This document shows, one piece after another, positions 44,549 to 52,992 of a DNA stretch of 64,000 nucleotides (the first letter of the stretch is position 1; each line of letters starts with the position of its first letter). The DNA is taken from contig NZ_JAMHIW010000009.1 of NCBI RefSeq assembly GCF_023896955.1, forward strand, positions 124,001 to 188,000. The letters are read 5' to 3'. The notes under the pieces are model-generated. The model was not told the DNA's origin, made no database searches, and was given only the letters and a program-made list of their open reading frames with translations. Made by a program: the position numbers and the translations under genes. The stretch is from Micromonospora sp. RHAY321 (GTDB taxonomy: Bacteria; Actinomycetota; Actinomycetes; Mycobacteriales; Micromonosporaceae).

Positions 44549-46189
44549 ATGCGATTAACCGCATTCCTGGCGCAGGCCGCCACCATGGCCGTGATGACCA
44601 CGATGGTGGTGGCGCCTGCCCAGGCCGCCCCGGTGGCACCCGGCGTGATCCGGCCGGTCCGCGGATGCGCCGAGCTGGTCCGGGACTACGCCATTCCCGG
44701 GGCTGCGACACACGTGGTATCGGCGACGCTGGTCGAGGCGACCGGGACCGAGCCCGCCCAGTGTGACGTTCGCGGATACGTCGAGCCCGCGGTGAACTTC
44801 AAGCTGCGCCTGCCCACCGACACCTACCGGGGGCGGTACGTCCAGCACGGGTGCCCGGGCGAATGTGGTGTCATGGAACAGGCGCCCCCGGAATGCGGGC
44901 CGCGTAATCCGGACCTCGCCGTGGCGCAGACCGATGACGGGCACGTGGGCAAGGGCGACTTCCCGGCCAACATCTCCGACGCCAGCTGGGCGGAGAACAA
45001 CCAGGCCGCCCGGGACGACTTCTACTTCCGCGCGCCGCACGTGGTGTCCGTGGCCGTCAAGAAGCTCATCCAGCGGTTCTACGGGGCGCCACCGAAGCAG
45101 TCGTACTTCTTCGGCTGCTCGACCGGCGGGCGGGAGGGCCTGATCCTCGCCCAGCGCTACCCGCACGACTTCGACGGGATCAGCGTCGGTTCACCCGCGA
45201 TCTTCCTCGGCCCGCTCAACGGGATCTACATCGCCTTCGCCGCCAAGACCAACATGGGCGCCGACGGCCAGTCGATCCTGACCCGCGAGAAGCTTCCCGC
45301 GCTGCACAATGCGGTGCTCGCCGCCTGCGACCATCTCGACGGCCTGGTCGACGGGCAGCTCGACGACCCACGCAGGTGCCGGTTCGACCCGGGCACCGTC
45401 CAGTGCTCGGCCGGCACGGACGGCCCGAACTGCCTGACCCCGGCGCAGGTGGCCGTCGTGCGCAAGCTGTACGACGGGCCGCGGGATCCGGACGGAACCC
45501 GCCTCTACCCCGGCTGGCAGACCCGTGGCTCGGAGCTGTCCTGGGACGGCCACCTCGTCCCGAACGAATTCAGCTCGGCCCGGCCGTTCCCCGACCAGTT
45601 CCTGCAGTACATGGCGTACCCGATCGGCAGGCCGCAGTCCTCGCTGGCCGAGATCGAGTTCACGGTCGAGGAACTGCGCCGGCTGAAGCCCGAGAGTATC
45701 GCGGGCAACGCGGCGAGCCTGGACATGCGGGAGTTCCGTCGCTCCGGCGGCAAACTGATCATGTGGAGCGGCTGGGACGACCAGTCCATCCCGGCGGTGG
45801 GCATGCTGGACTACTACCAGCGGGTGTGGCAGCGCTCGGGCGGCCTGCAGGCCACCCAGCAGTGGCTGCGCACATACGTGATCCCGTCGAAGTACCACGC
45901 CTGGACCGGCGGGTCCCGGCTGACCGAGTTCGAGACCTTCAACGCGCTGGTCGACTGGGTCGAGCGCGGCCGGGCCCCGGTCGGCATCGTCGCCACCGGC
46001 ACCAACCCAGAAGGGGGCCCGCGCGCCCGTCCGGTCTATCCGTACCCGTTGGTGGCGCGTTACGACGGCACCGGCAGCGTGGACGAGGCGCGGAACTTCG
46101 TCCCGGTCCGCCCTCCGGGCCGGCTGAACGACGTCATCGACTGGGCCGGCGAGGACCTCCACCACCGGCCGGGGCCGGTGGCCCGCTGA
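44549..46189 (+). CDS. Secreted tannase/feruloyl esterase-family hydrolase
   Basis: A 546-residue exported esterase. GGAGGG lies 5 bases before ATG 44549, and residues 1-26 are a signal peptide ending at APAQAAP. The nucleophile elbow is FFGCSTGGREGL. The Asp region is WSGWDDQSIPAVGM, and the His region is KYHAWTGGSR. Family enzymes use a CS-D-HC arrangement in which Cys residues flank Ser and His and form a disulfide; here the residue after His is Ala, so that disulfide cannot form. Other paired Cys residues (CGVMEQAPPEC, CSAGTDGPNC) match the lid and calcium-site regions. It probably cleaves aromatic esters outside the cell. Confidence 0.88.
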   Translation: MRLTAFLAQAATMAVMTTMVVAPAQAAPVAPGVIRPVRGCAELVRDYAIPGAATHVVSATLVEATGTEPAQCDVRGYVEPAVNFKLRLPTDTYRGRYVQHGCPGECGVMEQAPPECGPRNPDLAVAQTDDGHVGKGDFPANISDASWAENNQAARDDFYFRAPHVVSVAVKKLIQRFYGAPPKQSYFFGCSTGGREGLILAQRYPHDFDGISVGSPAIFLGPLNGIYIAFAAKTNMGADGQSILTREKLPALHNAVLAACDHLDGLVDGQLDDPRRCRFDPGTVQCSAGTDGPNCLTPAQVAVVRKLYDGPRDPDGTRLYPGWQTRGSELSWDGHLVPNEFSSARPFPDQFLQYMAYPIGRPQSSLAEIEFTVEELRRLKPESIAGNAASLDMREFRRSGGKLIMWSGWDDQSIPAVGMLDYYQRVWQRSGGLQATQQWLRTYVIPSKYHAWTGGSRLTEFETFNALVDWVERGRAPVGIVATGTNPEGGPRARPVYPYPLVARYDGTGSVDEARNFVPVRPPGRLNDVIDWAGEDLHHRPGPVAR

Positions 46190-46296
46190 CCCTCGTCGTC
46201 GCCCCCGACAGACACACGATCCGGGTCGGCCGCGTCGCACCACCGCGCGCCGCGGCCGACCCGGAACACCCGCCCTGCAGAGGAAAGGAAGACCCG

Positions 46297-46782
46297 ATGA
46301 CCGAGACTCTGACCGAGGCCACCCAGACCGAGCCGGAGCCGTGGCTCCAGAACGTGGTCGTCACCCGCGAGTTCGACGCCACTCCCGAGCAGATCTGGGC
46401 CGCCTGGACCACGCCCGAGCTGATCACCCAGTGGTGGGGTCCGAGCGGGTTCCGCACGCCGCTGGAGGAGATCACCTTCGAGCCCTTCGTCGGCGGCCAG
46501 TTCAAGCTGACCATGTACTCGCCGGACAACGACGCGGTGCCGCAGGACGCGCGCGTCCTCCTGTGGGAGCCCAACCAGCGGTTCATGTACACCGAACCGG
46601 TCCCGTGCTGGCCGGTCATCAAGTTCGTCGTCGGCAAGATGGCGCTGTCCGAGAAGGACGGTAAGACCGAGCTGACCCTGGACGTCACCTCGATCGCCGG
46701 CGTCGACATGGTGGAGATGTCCCAGGGCACCTGGCACGAGATGTTCGACAAGCTCGCCGACCTTCTCGCGACGAGCAGATAA
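46297..46782 (+). CDS. SRPBCC/AHSA1-family protein
   Basis: A 161-residue START-like protein: VVVTREFDATPEQIWAAWTTPELITQWWGPSGFRTP is the classic AHSA1 opening, and the long C-terminal helix is GTWHEMFDKLADLLA. GGAAAGGAAG precedes ATG 46297. Such proteins bind hydrophobic ligands or act as Hsp90-activator-like factors; in actinomycetes they often travel with ArsR regulators, absent here. The function is unknown. Confidence 0.88.
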   Translation: MTETLTEATQTEPEPWLQNVVVTREFDATPEQIWAAWTTPELITQWWGPSGFRTPLEEITFEPFVGGQFKLTMYSPDNDAVPQDARVLLWEPNQRFMYTEPVPCWPVIKFVVGKMALSEKDGKTELTLDVTSIAGVDMVEMSQGTWHEMFDKLADLLATSR

Positions 46783-46917
46783 CCGCGGCGCCTCATCCGT
46801 GGCGGTCATTGCGGCCGCCCATTGGCCGATCGTGCAAAGTGGTGCGTCATCGGCGTACCTCCCGCCGGTTTTGTGGCAAAATGTACGGTGACGCAAGCGA
46901 CCGGTAGGAGACCGAAC

Positions 46918-47511
46918 ATGCGGAAACTGATCGCAGATGAATTCATGACGCTCGACGGGGTCGTTCAGGCTCCCGGCCATGACGGAGAGGACAGCGACGG
47001 CGGCTTCCAGCACGGCGGCTGGCACATGCGCCACATGGACGAAATGTCGACGAACTGGGTCAACAAGACCACGCTCGAAACTGCTGGCTTTCTGTTCGGC
47101 CGCCGCACGTACGAGATCTTCGCATCGTTCTGGCCGACCGCTCCCGACGAGCTGGCCACCCTCGCCGACGTGCTCAACAATCGGCCGAAGTACGTGGCCT
47201 CGACGACGCTCAACGAACCGCTCACCTGGCAGAACTCCACTGTCCTCGACGGCGACGTCGTCAAGGCCGTGGCGTCGCTGAAGGAAGAGGACGGCGGCGA
47301 CCTCCACGTCGTCGGCAGCGCCCAGCTGACCCGTACCCTCATCGAGCACAACCTCGTCGACGAGCTCCGACTCCTCATCGACCCGGTCCTCGTCGGGGGT
47401 GGCAAGCGCCTCTTCCCCGACAACGGCACCTTCCGGCAGTTGCGGCTCGCCGACAGCCAGGTGACGAGCACCGGCGTCATCATCGCGACCTACACCACGG
47501 CCGAGTCCTAG
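46918..47511 (+). CDS. RibD C-terminal/dihydrofolate reductase-fold protein
   Basis: A 197-residue protein: MRKLIADEFMTLDGVVQAPG, FLFGRRTYEIFASFWP, DLHVVGSAQLTRTLIEHNLVDELRLLIDPVLVGGGKRLF. It is paralogous to the genes at 41819 and 52993 with the same block order. GGAG precedes ATG 46918. It is probably an NADPH-dependent reductase of unknown substrate. It is the last gene before the biosynthetic cluster and ends in a hairpin. Confidence 0.88.
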   Translation: MRKLIADEFMTLDGVVQAPGHDGEDSDGGFQHGGWHMRHMDEMSTNWVNKTTLETAGFLFGRRTYEIFASFWPTAPDELATLADVLNNRPKYVASTTLNEPLTWQNSTVLDGDVVKAVASLKEEDGGDLHVVGSAQLTRTLIEHNLVDELRLLIDPVLVGGGKRLFPDNGTFRQLRLADSQVTSTGVIIATYTTAES

Positions 47512-47523
47512 AGATCACCAAGC

Positions 47524-47556
47524 ATGGGCGGGCACCGGTTTCCGGTGTCCGCCCAT
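47524..47556. terminator. Terminator at the left border of the biosynthetic cluster
   Basis: Arms of 15 bp (47524-47538 and 47542-47556, one mismatch) enclose a 3-base loop, 12 bp after the DHFR-fold gene and 115 bp from the convergent dioxygenase stop. Confidence 0.75.
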
Positions 47557-47671
47557 CGCCATGGGGTCGGCCAGCCCAACCGGTGTCCGGCCCCGGCCCG
47601 GTCGGCCCGCACAGCGATGCGGCGGCCTGCGGATCTCCCGCCGGCCGCCGCATTCGCGCACCCGATGGTGG

Positions 47672-48523
47672 TTACCGGACCGCGGTGGGTTCGTCGGATG
47701 ACACGAGGTCGTACGGGTCTTCCATCTCGTACCAGCCGAGGCCCGGCGGGCACCGGTCGTACCCGAGGAGCCGGCGCACCTCCGGCGGGTACGCCAGGAC
47801 GGACTCCCGCGGCACCGCCAGGTACTGATTTTCCTCCTGGCGGAGGTTGCCGAGGTCCAACGCGAGGGTCAGGCCGGTCCGCGGGGCGTCGCTCACGTTC
47901 TTGCCGCCGCCGTGGTAGGTCCCCCCCAACCAGATCAGGCCCGAACCGGCCGCCATCTCGGACGGGAGGGCTTCCTCCTGCAGCGGAGCCCGCTCGTCAT
48001 CCCAGAGGTGGCTCCCCGGGATCATCAACGTGGCGCCGTTCTGGGCGGTGAAGTCGCTCATGGCGAGCATCAGCTGGACCCGACTGGTCGGGCCGGGGTG
48101 CCGGCGCAGGTGCAGCGCGTCGTCCCGGTGCAGCGGCTGCCTGCCCTGACCGGGCCAGATCTGGATCACCTGGGTGCCGCTGATCTGGATCGAGGGAGTC
48201 ATCTCCACCCGGGATTTGCCGATCCACATCGGCACCGGCTTCTGCATGATGGCGCGGGCGGCGCCCAGGTAGAGCTGCTGGGTCACCACCGGCGTCAGGT
48301 GGGTCGTGCGGGCGAACAGTGAGGACACCCGCTTGGTCCGGGTTCCGTTGTACCAGCTGTCCTCGAAGCTCTGGGCATCGAGTGACGGGCCGAAGTCGGC
48401 CCAGAGCGCCGCGAGGGTGCTGTCGTCGACGAAGTTCTCGACGACGACGGCACCGTCACGCTCCAGGATGTCGACCACCTCGGTCAGGTCGGCATCGGGG
48501 CCGACCCGCATCAGATCACGCAT
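47672..48523 (-). CDS. Phytanoyl-CoA dioxygenase-family Fe(II)/2-oxoglutarate oxygenase
   Basis: A 283-residue oxygenase. The iron triad is QPLHRDDALH (HxD) and GGTYHGGGKN (distal His), with DAPRTGLTLA holding the 2-oxoglutarate-binding Arg. LERDGAVVVENFVDD at the N-terminus and SFEDSWYNGTRTKRVSSLF are PhyH features. The C-terminal PPEVRRLLGYDRCPPGLGWYE recurs in cluster-linked homologues. The start overlaps the carrier-protein stop (ATG 48523, or GTG 48526 in a GTGA overlap), so the two are translationally coupled. That suggests hydroxylation of a carrier-bound or directly derived amino acid, which is inference. Confidence 0.9.
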   Translation of the reverse strand: MRDLMRVGPDADLTEVVDILERDGAVVVENFVDDSTLAALWADFGPSLDAQSFEDSWYNGTRTKRVSSLFARTTHLTPVVTQQLYLGAARAIMQKPVPMWIGKSRVEMTPSIQISGTQVIQIWPGQGRQPLHRDDALHLRRHPGPTSRVQLMLAMSDFTAQNGATLMIPGSHLWDDERAPLQEEALPSEMAAGSGLIWLGGTYHGGGKNVSDAPRTGLTLALDLGNLRQEENQYLAVPRESVLAYPPEVRRLLGYDRCPPGLGWYEMEDPYDLVSSDEPTAVR

Positions 48524-48789
48524 CACGCGTCACCCGTCTTCGCGAGGTTCACGGTCCCCGCCGCCTTGGCCCTCACCGCCGACGCGAGCGACTCCAGGTT
48601 CGGGTCCTCCTCGAAGATGTCGCCGATGTCGATCCAGACATCGAGCTCCTCCTCGATGCGGGACACCAGGCGGACCGCCGAGATGGACTCCCCACCCAAT
48701 TCGAAGAATGTGGCGTCTTCCTGCCCGCTCGGCACCTTGAAAATGTCTTTCCAGATCTGTTCGACCTTCTTGTCGATGTCGCTGCTCAT
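48523..48789 (-). CDS. Free-standing peptidyl carrier protein
   Basis: An 88-residue carrier protein. ATFFELGGESISAVRLVSRI holds the phosphopantetheinylation Ser (LGGES), and helix three is DVWIDIGDIFEEDPNLESLA. GGAGG lies 7 bases before ATG 48789. In C-1027 biosynthesis SgcC2 plays this role, holding beta-tyrosine for modification and transfer. It lies between the condensation gene (28 bp gap) and the dioxygenase (overlap). The partner adenylation enzyme is not in the window. Confidence 0.93.
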   Translation of the reverse strand: MSSDIDKKVEQIWKDIFKVPSGQEDATFFELGGESISAVRLVSRIEEELDVWIDIGDIFEEDPNLESLASAVRAKAAGTVNLAKTGDA

Positions 48790-48817
48790 CGGCGTCCTCC
48801 GGAATGGGGTAGACGGA

Positions 48818-50197
48818 TCACAATTGGGCGTCCGGTGCCAGGACCGCTCTCCGGAGCACCCGGAGATAGGCGAGCACCAGCTCGTTCGCTGATTCCCCGC
48901 GTATCACGTTCGTGTTGTACTGCAGGCAACCGACCAGGTCGTGATTGGCCGAATCGAGATCCAGCGTCCACAGCGCACCGTCCGGCACTTCCGGGCCGAC
49001 GTCCTGAGGCAGCAGCCGCCGGCGTATTTCGGAGAACTCCAGGTCACCGATCAGCTCGCCGCTCATGACGTAGGGAAACTGGAAGACCTGGAAGGGGTAG
49101 ACGGCGAGATTGTCGGCCATGAAGGTGCGGCCGAGATTGGGCGAGTCGGCCATGACCTGAGCAAAGGGAATCTGGTGCGCATAGGCCTCGAGGCAGGCCG
49201 CGCGTGTGCGCTTGAGCACCTCCCGGAACGTCGAGCATCCACTCAGGTCCGTCCGGAGTGGAATGAAGTTGAAGAAGCTGCCCACGGTCTGCTGGAACCG
49301 GGCCTCGCCGCGGTTGGACGCGAGTGTCGGCACCACGATGTCGGTGGCCCCCGTGGCGTCCCGGAGAAACACCTTGTACGCGGCGAGCATGACCATGAAC
49401 GCGGAGCTGCGGGTGTCCTTCGCCAGGGCCAGGGCGGCCGAGGTGACGTCCGGGTCGACCAGGAACCGGTGGGCCGCCGTGTCCTTCGGACGCCCGGCGG
49501 ACTTCGGCCAGTCCGTGCGCAGCCCGAGAATCTCCGCCCCCTGCAACTTCTTCCGCCAGTAGTCGCGGGACCTGGCCGCCGCGCCCGAATCGCTGGCACG
49601 CTGCCGTTCCCAGGCCACGTACTCGCGGTACTGAGCCGGCTCCACCAGGTCGGGCACGTCGTGCCCCCGCGCCGCGCCGTAGCTCACCGCGAGGTCCTGG
49701 ATGAGCACGTGCATGGACCATCCGTCGACGGCCGTGTGGTGCGCGGTGAGCACCAGGACCGCGTCGTCGTCACTGAACTGCGCCAGGACGACCTGCACCA
49801 GCGGCAGGTCGGAGACCGGGTAGTCGCCGGCTTCGAGCTCGATCAGCAGCTCCTCGGCCCGACGATCCCGGTCGGCCGGATCGACGTGCCGCAGGTCGAG
49901 GACCCGCAGACGCGGCGGGCTCGCCGGGAGAACCCGCTGGTGCCGGTCCTGTTCGGCCCGGACGACCACGGTGCGCAACGCCTCGTGCCGGCGCACGACG
50001 CGGAACAGCGCCTCGCCCAGCACATCGACGTCGATGGCGCCGCGGACGCGCCACCCGTACACGATGCTGTAGCGCGGGCCGAACGGACCTCTGTCGTCGC
50101 CCTGGTCGAACATGCACAGGAAATCCTGGTTGAACGACAGCGGAATGTGATCGGTCTCCTCGGGTGAGACCGCCGCCTCGGCGTCAATGGATGTCAT
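48818..50197 (-). CDS. Free-standing condensation protein, SgcC5-like
   Basis: A 459-residue NRPS condensation-domain protein without other domains. The catalytic motif is LTAHHTAVDGWS (HHxxxDG), with LSFNQDFLCMFDQ at the N-terminus, RDYWRKKL in the middle and VVPTLASNRGEARFQQTVGSFFNFIPLR as the latch region. SgcC5 of the C-1027 pathway is such a protein and joins the PCP-bound beta-tyrosine to the enediyne core by an ester. This copy is in one operon with the aminomutase (43 bp gap) and PCP, supporting the same job. An epimerase or cyclisation role is unlikely because HHxxxDG is intact. Confidence 0.92.
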   Translation of the reverse strand: MTSIDAEAAVSPEETDHIPLSFNQDFLCMFDQGDDRGPFGPRYSIVYGWRVRGAIDVDVLGEALFRVVRRHEALRTVVVRAEQDRHQRVLPASPPRLRVLDLRHVDPADRDRRAEELLIELEAGDYPVSDLPLVQVVLAQFSDDDAVLVLTAHHTAVDGWSMHVLIQDLAVSYGAARGHDVPDLVEPAQYREYVAWERQRASDSGAAARSRDYWRKKLQGAEILGLRTDWPKSAGRPKDTAAHRFLVDPDVTSAALALAKDTRSSAFMVMLAAYKVFLRDATGATDIVVPTLASNRGEARFQQTVGSFFNFIPLRTDLSGCSTFREVLKRTRAACLEAYAHQIPFAQVMADSPNLGRTFMADNLAVYPFQVFQFPYVMSGELIGDLEFSEIRRRLLPQDVGPEVPDGALWTLDLDSANHDLVGCLQYNTNVIRGESANELVLAYLRVLRRAVLAPDAQL

Positions 50198-50240
50198 GGC
50201 CTCTCAGCCCCTCCTCGAATGAATCGACGACCACGGCCGG

Positions 50241-51842
50241 TCAACGCAGCTCGATGGCGTTGGAACGGGCGGCCTCCAGGAACGCCCCGCGGGACAGCGC
50301 GGCGGCCACCGACTCGATCTCGTCGGACATGAAGCGGTCCCGGTCCAGGGTCGGCGCGAGCGAGCGAACGATGTCGTGGGTCGCCTTGCCGACCGGGCTG
50401 AGCTGGCCGTACCGCTTGGCCACGTCGATGGCCTGCGCGGCCGCCAGCAGCTCCACCGCCAGGATGTAGTTGTTGTTCGTCAGCACCCGGCGCGCGTTGC
50501 GGGCCGAGATCAGGCCCATGCTGACGACGTCCTGGTTGTCGCCGTTGGAGGGCACGCTCTGCGTGCTCGCCGGGGCGATGGTCCGGTTCTCGGCGACCAG
50601 CGCGGTCGCCGGGTACTGCGCACCGGCGAACCCGCTGTTGAGCCCGGGCTGGCCGGATGCGACGAGGAACTCCGGCAGGCTGGACAGGTGCCGGTTGAGC
50701 AGCCGGTTGGTCCTGCGCTCGGAGAAGACGCCCAGTTGGGTCAGGGCGATCGTGACGTAGTCCATCACGAACGCGACCGGCTGCCCGTGGAAGTTCGCGC
50801 CGTGGAAGACCTCCTTGCCAGGGAAGAACAGCGGGTTGTCGTTGGCGGAGTTCAGCTCGACCTCGATCGTGTCCGACGCGTGGTACAGCGTGTCCCGGAC
50901 GGCGCCGACGACCTGCGGGATGGCCCGCAACGTGTACGCCTTCTGGATGTAGACGTCGGTGCGCGACACCTCTCCGGTCTGCTGTGCCTGGGCCTGACGG
51001 CGCAGGTCGGCGTGGTCGAGTGCGAGGCCGGTGCCCGTGAGCATCGCCCGCATGTTGGCCGCGCTGTCGATCTGGCCCCGGTGCGGCCGGGCCACGTCGT
51101 GCCCGTCCGACTGGAACGGGCTGGTCGAGCCGAGCAGAGCCTCCACCACCAGCGCCGCGGTGATCTCGGCCTGTCGTACCTGTTCGAGCGCCCGCCCGAC
51201 GACCAGACACCCGAGGCCCGTCATCGCCGAGGTGCCGTTGATGAGCGACAGCCCCTCCTTGAAACGGAGTTCCAGCGGCGTGATGCCATGCCCCTTCAGC
51301 ACGGGGCCGGTCTCGGTGCGCCCGCCGTCGCTGAGGACGTACCCTTCGCCGATGACGGCGCTGGCGATGTGTGCCAGCGGTGCGAGGTCTCCGCTGGCGC
51401 CGAGCGACCCGATCTCCGGGATCGCCGGGGTGATGCCGAGGTTGAGGTAGAGCGCCAGCCGCTCCAGCAACTCGCCACGTACCGCGGAGTATCCCTTGGC
51501 CAGCCCGTTCAGCCGGGCGACCATGATGGCCCTGGCCACGTCCTCGCTGAACAGCGGGCCGACGCCTGCGCTGTGGCTGCGGACCAGGTTGGTCTGCAGC
51601 TGCACCTCCTTCGAGGTGCCGATCAGCATGTAGATCATCTCGCCGTAGCCGGTCGTGACACCGTAGACCGGAGTGCCCTCTCGGACGGTGTTCTCGAACA
51701 TCTCCCTGCTCACGGCGGCTCTGTCCAGCACGTCCGACGCCAGGTGGCAGGCCGCGCCGTTCTCGGCGATTTCCCGAACATCCGCGACAGTCAACTTCTC
51801 GCCGTCGACGTTGACGGACGACGTGTTCTCAGGAACACCCAC
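50241..51842 (-). CDS. MIO-dependent tyrosine 2,3-aminomutase, SgcC4-like
   Basis: A 533-residue MIO enzyme. The Ala-Ser-Gly triad that cyclises to the MIO group is in EIGSLGASGDLAPL (residues 149-151), the catalytic Tyr is in PVYGVTTGYGEMIYM (Tyr60), and ELNSANDNPLFF and SVPSNGDNQDVVSMG are further active-site blocks. YGEMIYM and NLVRSHSAGVGPLF match SgcC4 from C-1027 biosynthesis closely, more so than plant or bacterial phenylalanine ammonia-lyase. It converts L-tyrosine to beta-tyrosine. I chose GTG 51842 because AAGGAG is 7 bases upstream; an upstream GTG at 51857 contains that site. It is the first gene of the operon. Confidence 0.93.
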   Translation of the reverse strand: MGVPENTSSVNVDGEKLTVADVREIAENGAACHLASDVLDRAAVSREMFENTVREGTPVYGVTTGYGEMIYMLIGTSKEVQLQTNLVRSHSAGVGPLFSEDVARAIMVARLNGLAKGYSAVRGELLERLALYLNLGITPAIPEIGSLGASGDLAPLAHIASAVIGEGYVLSDGGRTETGPVLKGHGITPLELRFKEGLSLINGTSAMTGLGCLVVGRALEQVRQAEITAALVVEALLGSTSPFQSDGHDVARPHRGQIDSAANMRAMLTGTGLALDHADLRRQAQAQQTGEVSRTDVYIQKAYTLRAIPQVVGAVRDTLYHASDTIEVELNSANDNPLFFPGKEVFHGANFHGQPVAFVMDYVTIALTQLGVFSERRTNRLLNRHLSSLPEFLVASGQPGLNSGFAGAQYPATALVAENRTIAPASTQSVPSNGDNQDVVSMGLISARNARRVLTNNNYILAVELLAAAQAIDVAKRYGQLSPVGKATHDIVRSLAPTLDRDRFMSDEIESVAAALSRGAFLEAARSNAIELR

Positions 51843-52167
51843 TTTGCACTCCTTCACTGGTTCGTGACAGCCCGCGCTGTGCGTGCTGACGACGAATGGA
51901 CGTCGGCTGCGGTAGCAGCCGCTGTTGGTTCACCTCGTCGCCGATCCGCGCATTGGTCACCGGGTTTGACCCGAAGGCCTCATCGCTCATCGTGGGCTCG
52001 CCCGGTCGACGGCACACCTCAGGATGTGCGGTTTGACGGGTCGGCATGTGCGGCGTTCTTCCAGATTGCGCACCGTGCCGCGCACCCCGCCATCGGCCTT
52101 CTCACGGTGTAGCGTCGGCGGCGGCTGCCGGTATTCACAACGTCCTGATCCCTCGGGAAGGTGATCG
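51843..52167. other. Divergent promoter region of the cluster
   Basis: This 325-bp gap separates the leftward aminomutase operon from the rightward methyltransferase gene. It contains a short hairpin GGCTGC-GGTA-GCAGCC near 51906-51921. I see no conserved operator or gene. It must carry promoters for both arms. Confidence 0.5.
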
Positions 52168-52935
52168 ATGCCCAGCGAAGACCCGATGGCCCGCGACCTC
52201 TACCTCGATCTGTTGAAGAGGGTGCTGACCAACGTCATATATGAGGACCCGCCGATCCCGAACCCGGTGTTCGACGGACAGGAGTTCAATCCGTGGGCCC
52301 GGAACACCGGCAGCGACTGGCCCAGCGTTGCGCACACAATGGTCGGAATGGCCAGGCTCAACAATGTGCAGCACTGTCTGGAACGCGCCATCGCGGACGG
52401 TGTGCCGGGCGACTTCATCGAAACCGGCGTGTGGCGAGGCGGTGTGTGCATTCTTGCCCGAGGTCTGTTCAAGGCCTACGGGATCACGGATCGCAAGGTC
52501 TGGGTCGCGGATTCCTTCGAGGGAATGCCGGTCATCGACCAGAGCGGTCATCCGGACGACCAGAGACTCCTGCTGCACGAGCACAACGCCGTCCTCGGCG
52601 TCACGGCGAAGGTCGTGCGGGACAACTTCGACCGGTACGGCCTGCTCGACGACCAGGTCGAGTTCCTGGTCGGCTGGTTCCGCGACACCCTGCCGACCGC
52701 GCCCATCCGCCAGTTGTCGGTGCTGCGGCTCGACGGAGACCTCTACGAGTCGACCCGCGATGCGCTGACCAGCCTCTACCCGAAGCTGTCGCCCGGTGGC
52801 TACGTCATCGTGGACGACTACCTGATGCCCGGCTGTCGCGCCGCCGTCGAAGAGTTCCGCGCGCAGCACGGTATGGAACACGACCCGATCGAGAGGGTCG
52901 ACCGGTGGAGCGTGTACTGGCGCCGTTCCCGGTAG
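52168..52935 (+). CDS. TylF/MycF-type O-methyltransferase
   Basis: A 255-residue SAM-dependent, metal-dependent methyltransferase of the macrocin O-methyltransferase family. Signatures are GDFIETGVWRGGVCILARG (SAM-binding loop), KVWVADSFEGMP, SVLRLDGDLYESTRDALTSLYPKLSPGGYVIVDDY (metal ligands) and C-terminal WSVYWRR. GGGAAGG lies about 6 bases before ATG 52168. TylF enzymes methylate sugar hydroxyls, though other hydroxyls are accepted by relatives. It may act on a cluster sugar or a hydroxylated aromatic; no sugar genes are visible in the window. Confidence 0.92.
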   Translation: MPSEDPMARDLYLDLLKRVLTNVIYEDPPIPNPVFDGQEFNPWARNTGSDWPSVAHTMVGMARLNNVQHCLERAIADGVPGDFIETGVWRGGVCILARGLFKAYGITDRKVWVADSFEGMPVIDQSGHPDDQRLLLHEHNAVLGVTAKVVRDNFDRYGLLDDQVEFLVGWFRDTLPTAPIRQLSVLRLDGDLYESTRDALTSLYPKLSPGGYVIVDDYLMPGCRAAVEEFRAQHGMEHDPIERVDRWSVYWRRSR

Positions 52936-52992
52936 GGGACACGAGGCTCCGCGCCGGCGAGGACGTCATCCGAAACGACCAGGAGGTCCGCT

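Noticed and set aside
50241..51842. MIO enzyme considered as phenylalanine or histidine ammonia-lyase
   Set aside because: YGEMIYM around the catalytic Tyr region and overall closeness to SgcC4, plus the PCP/condensation operon, favour tyrosine aminomutase; lyase activity as a side reaction remains possible.
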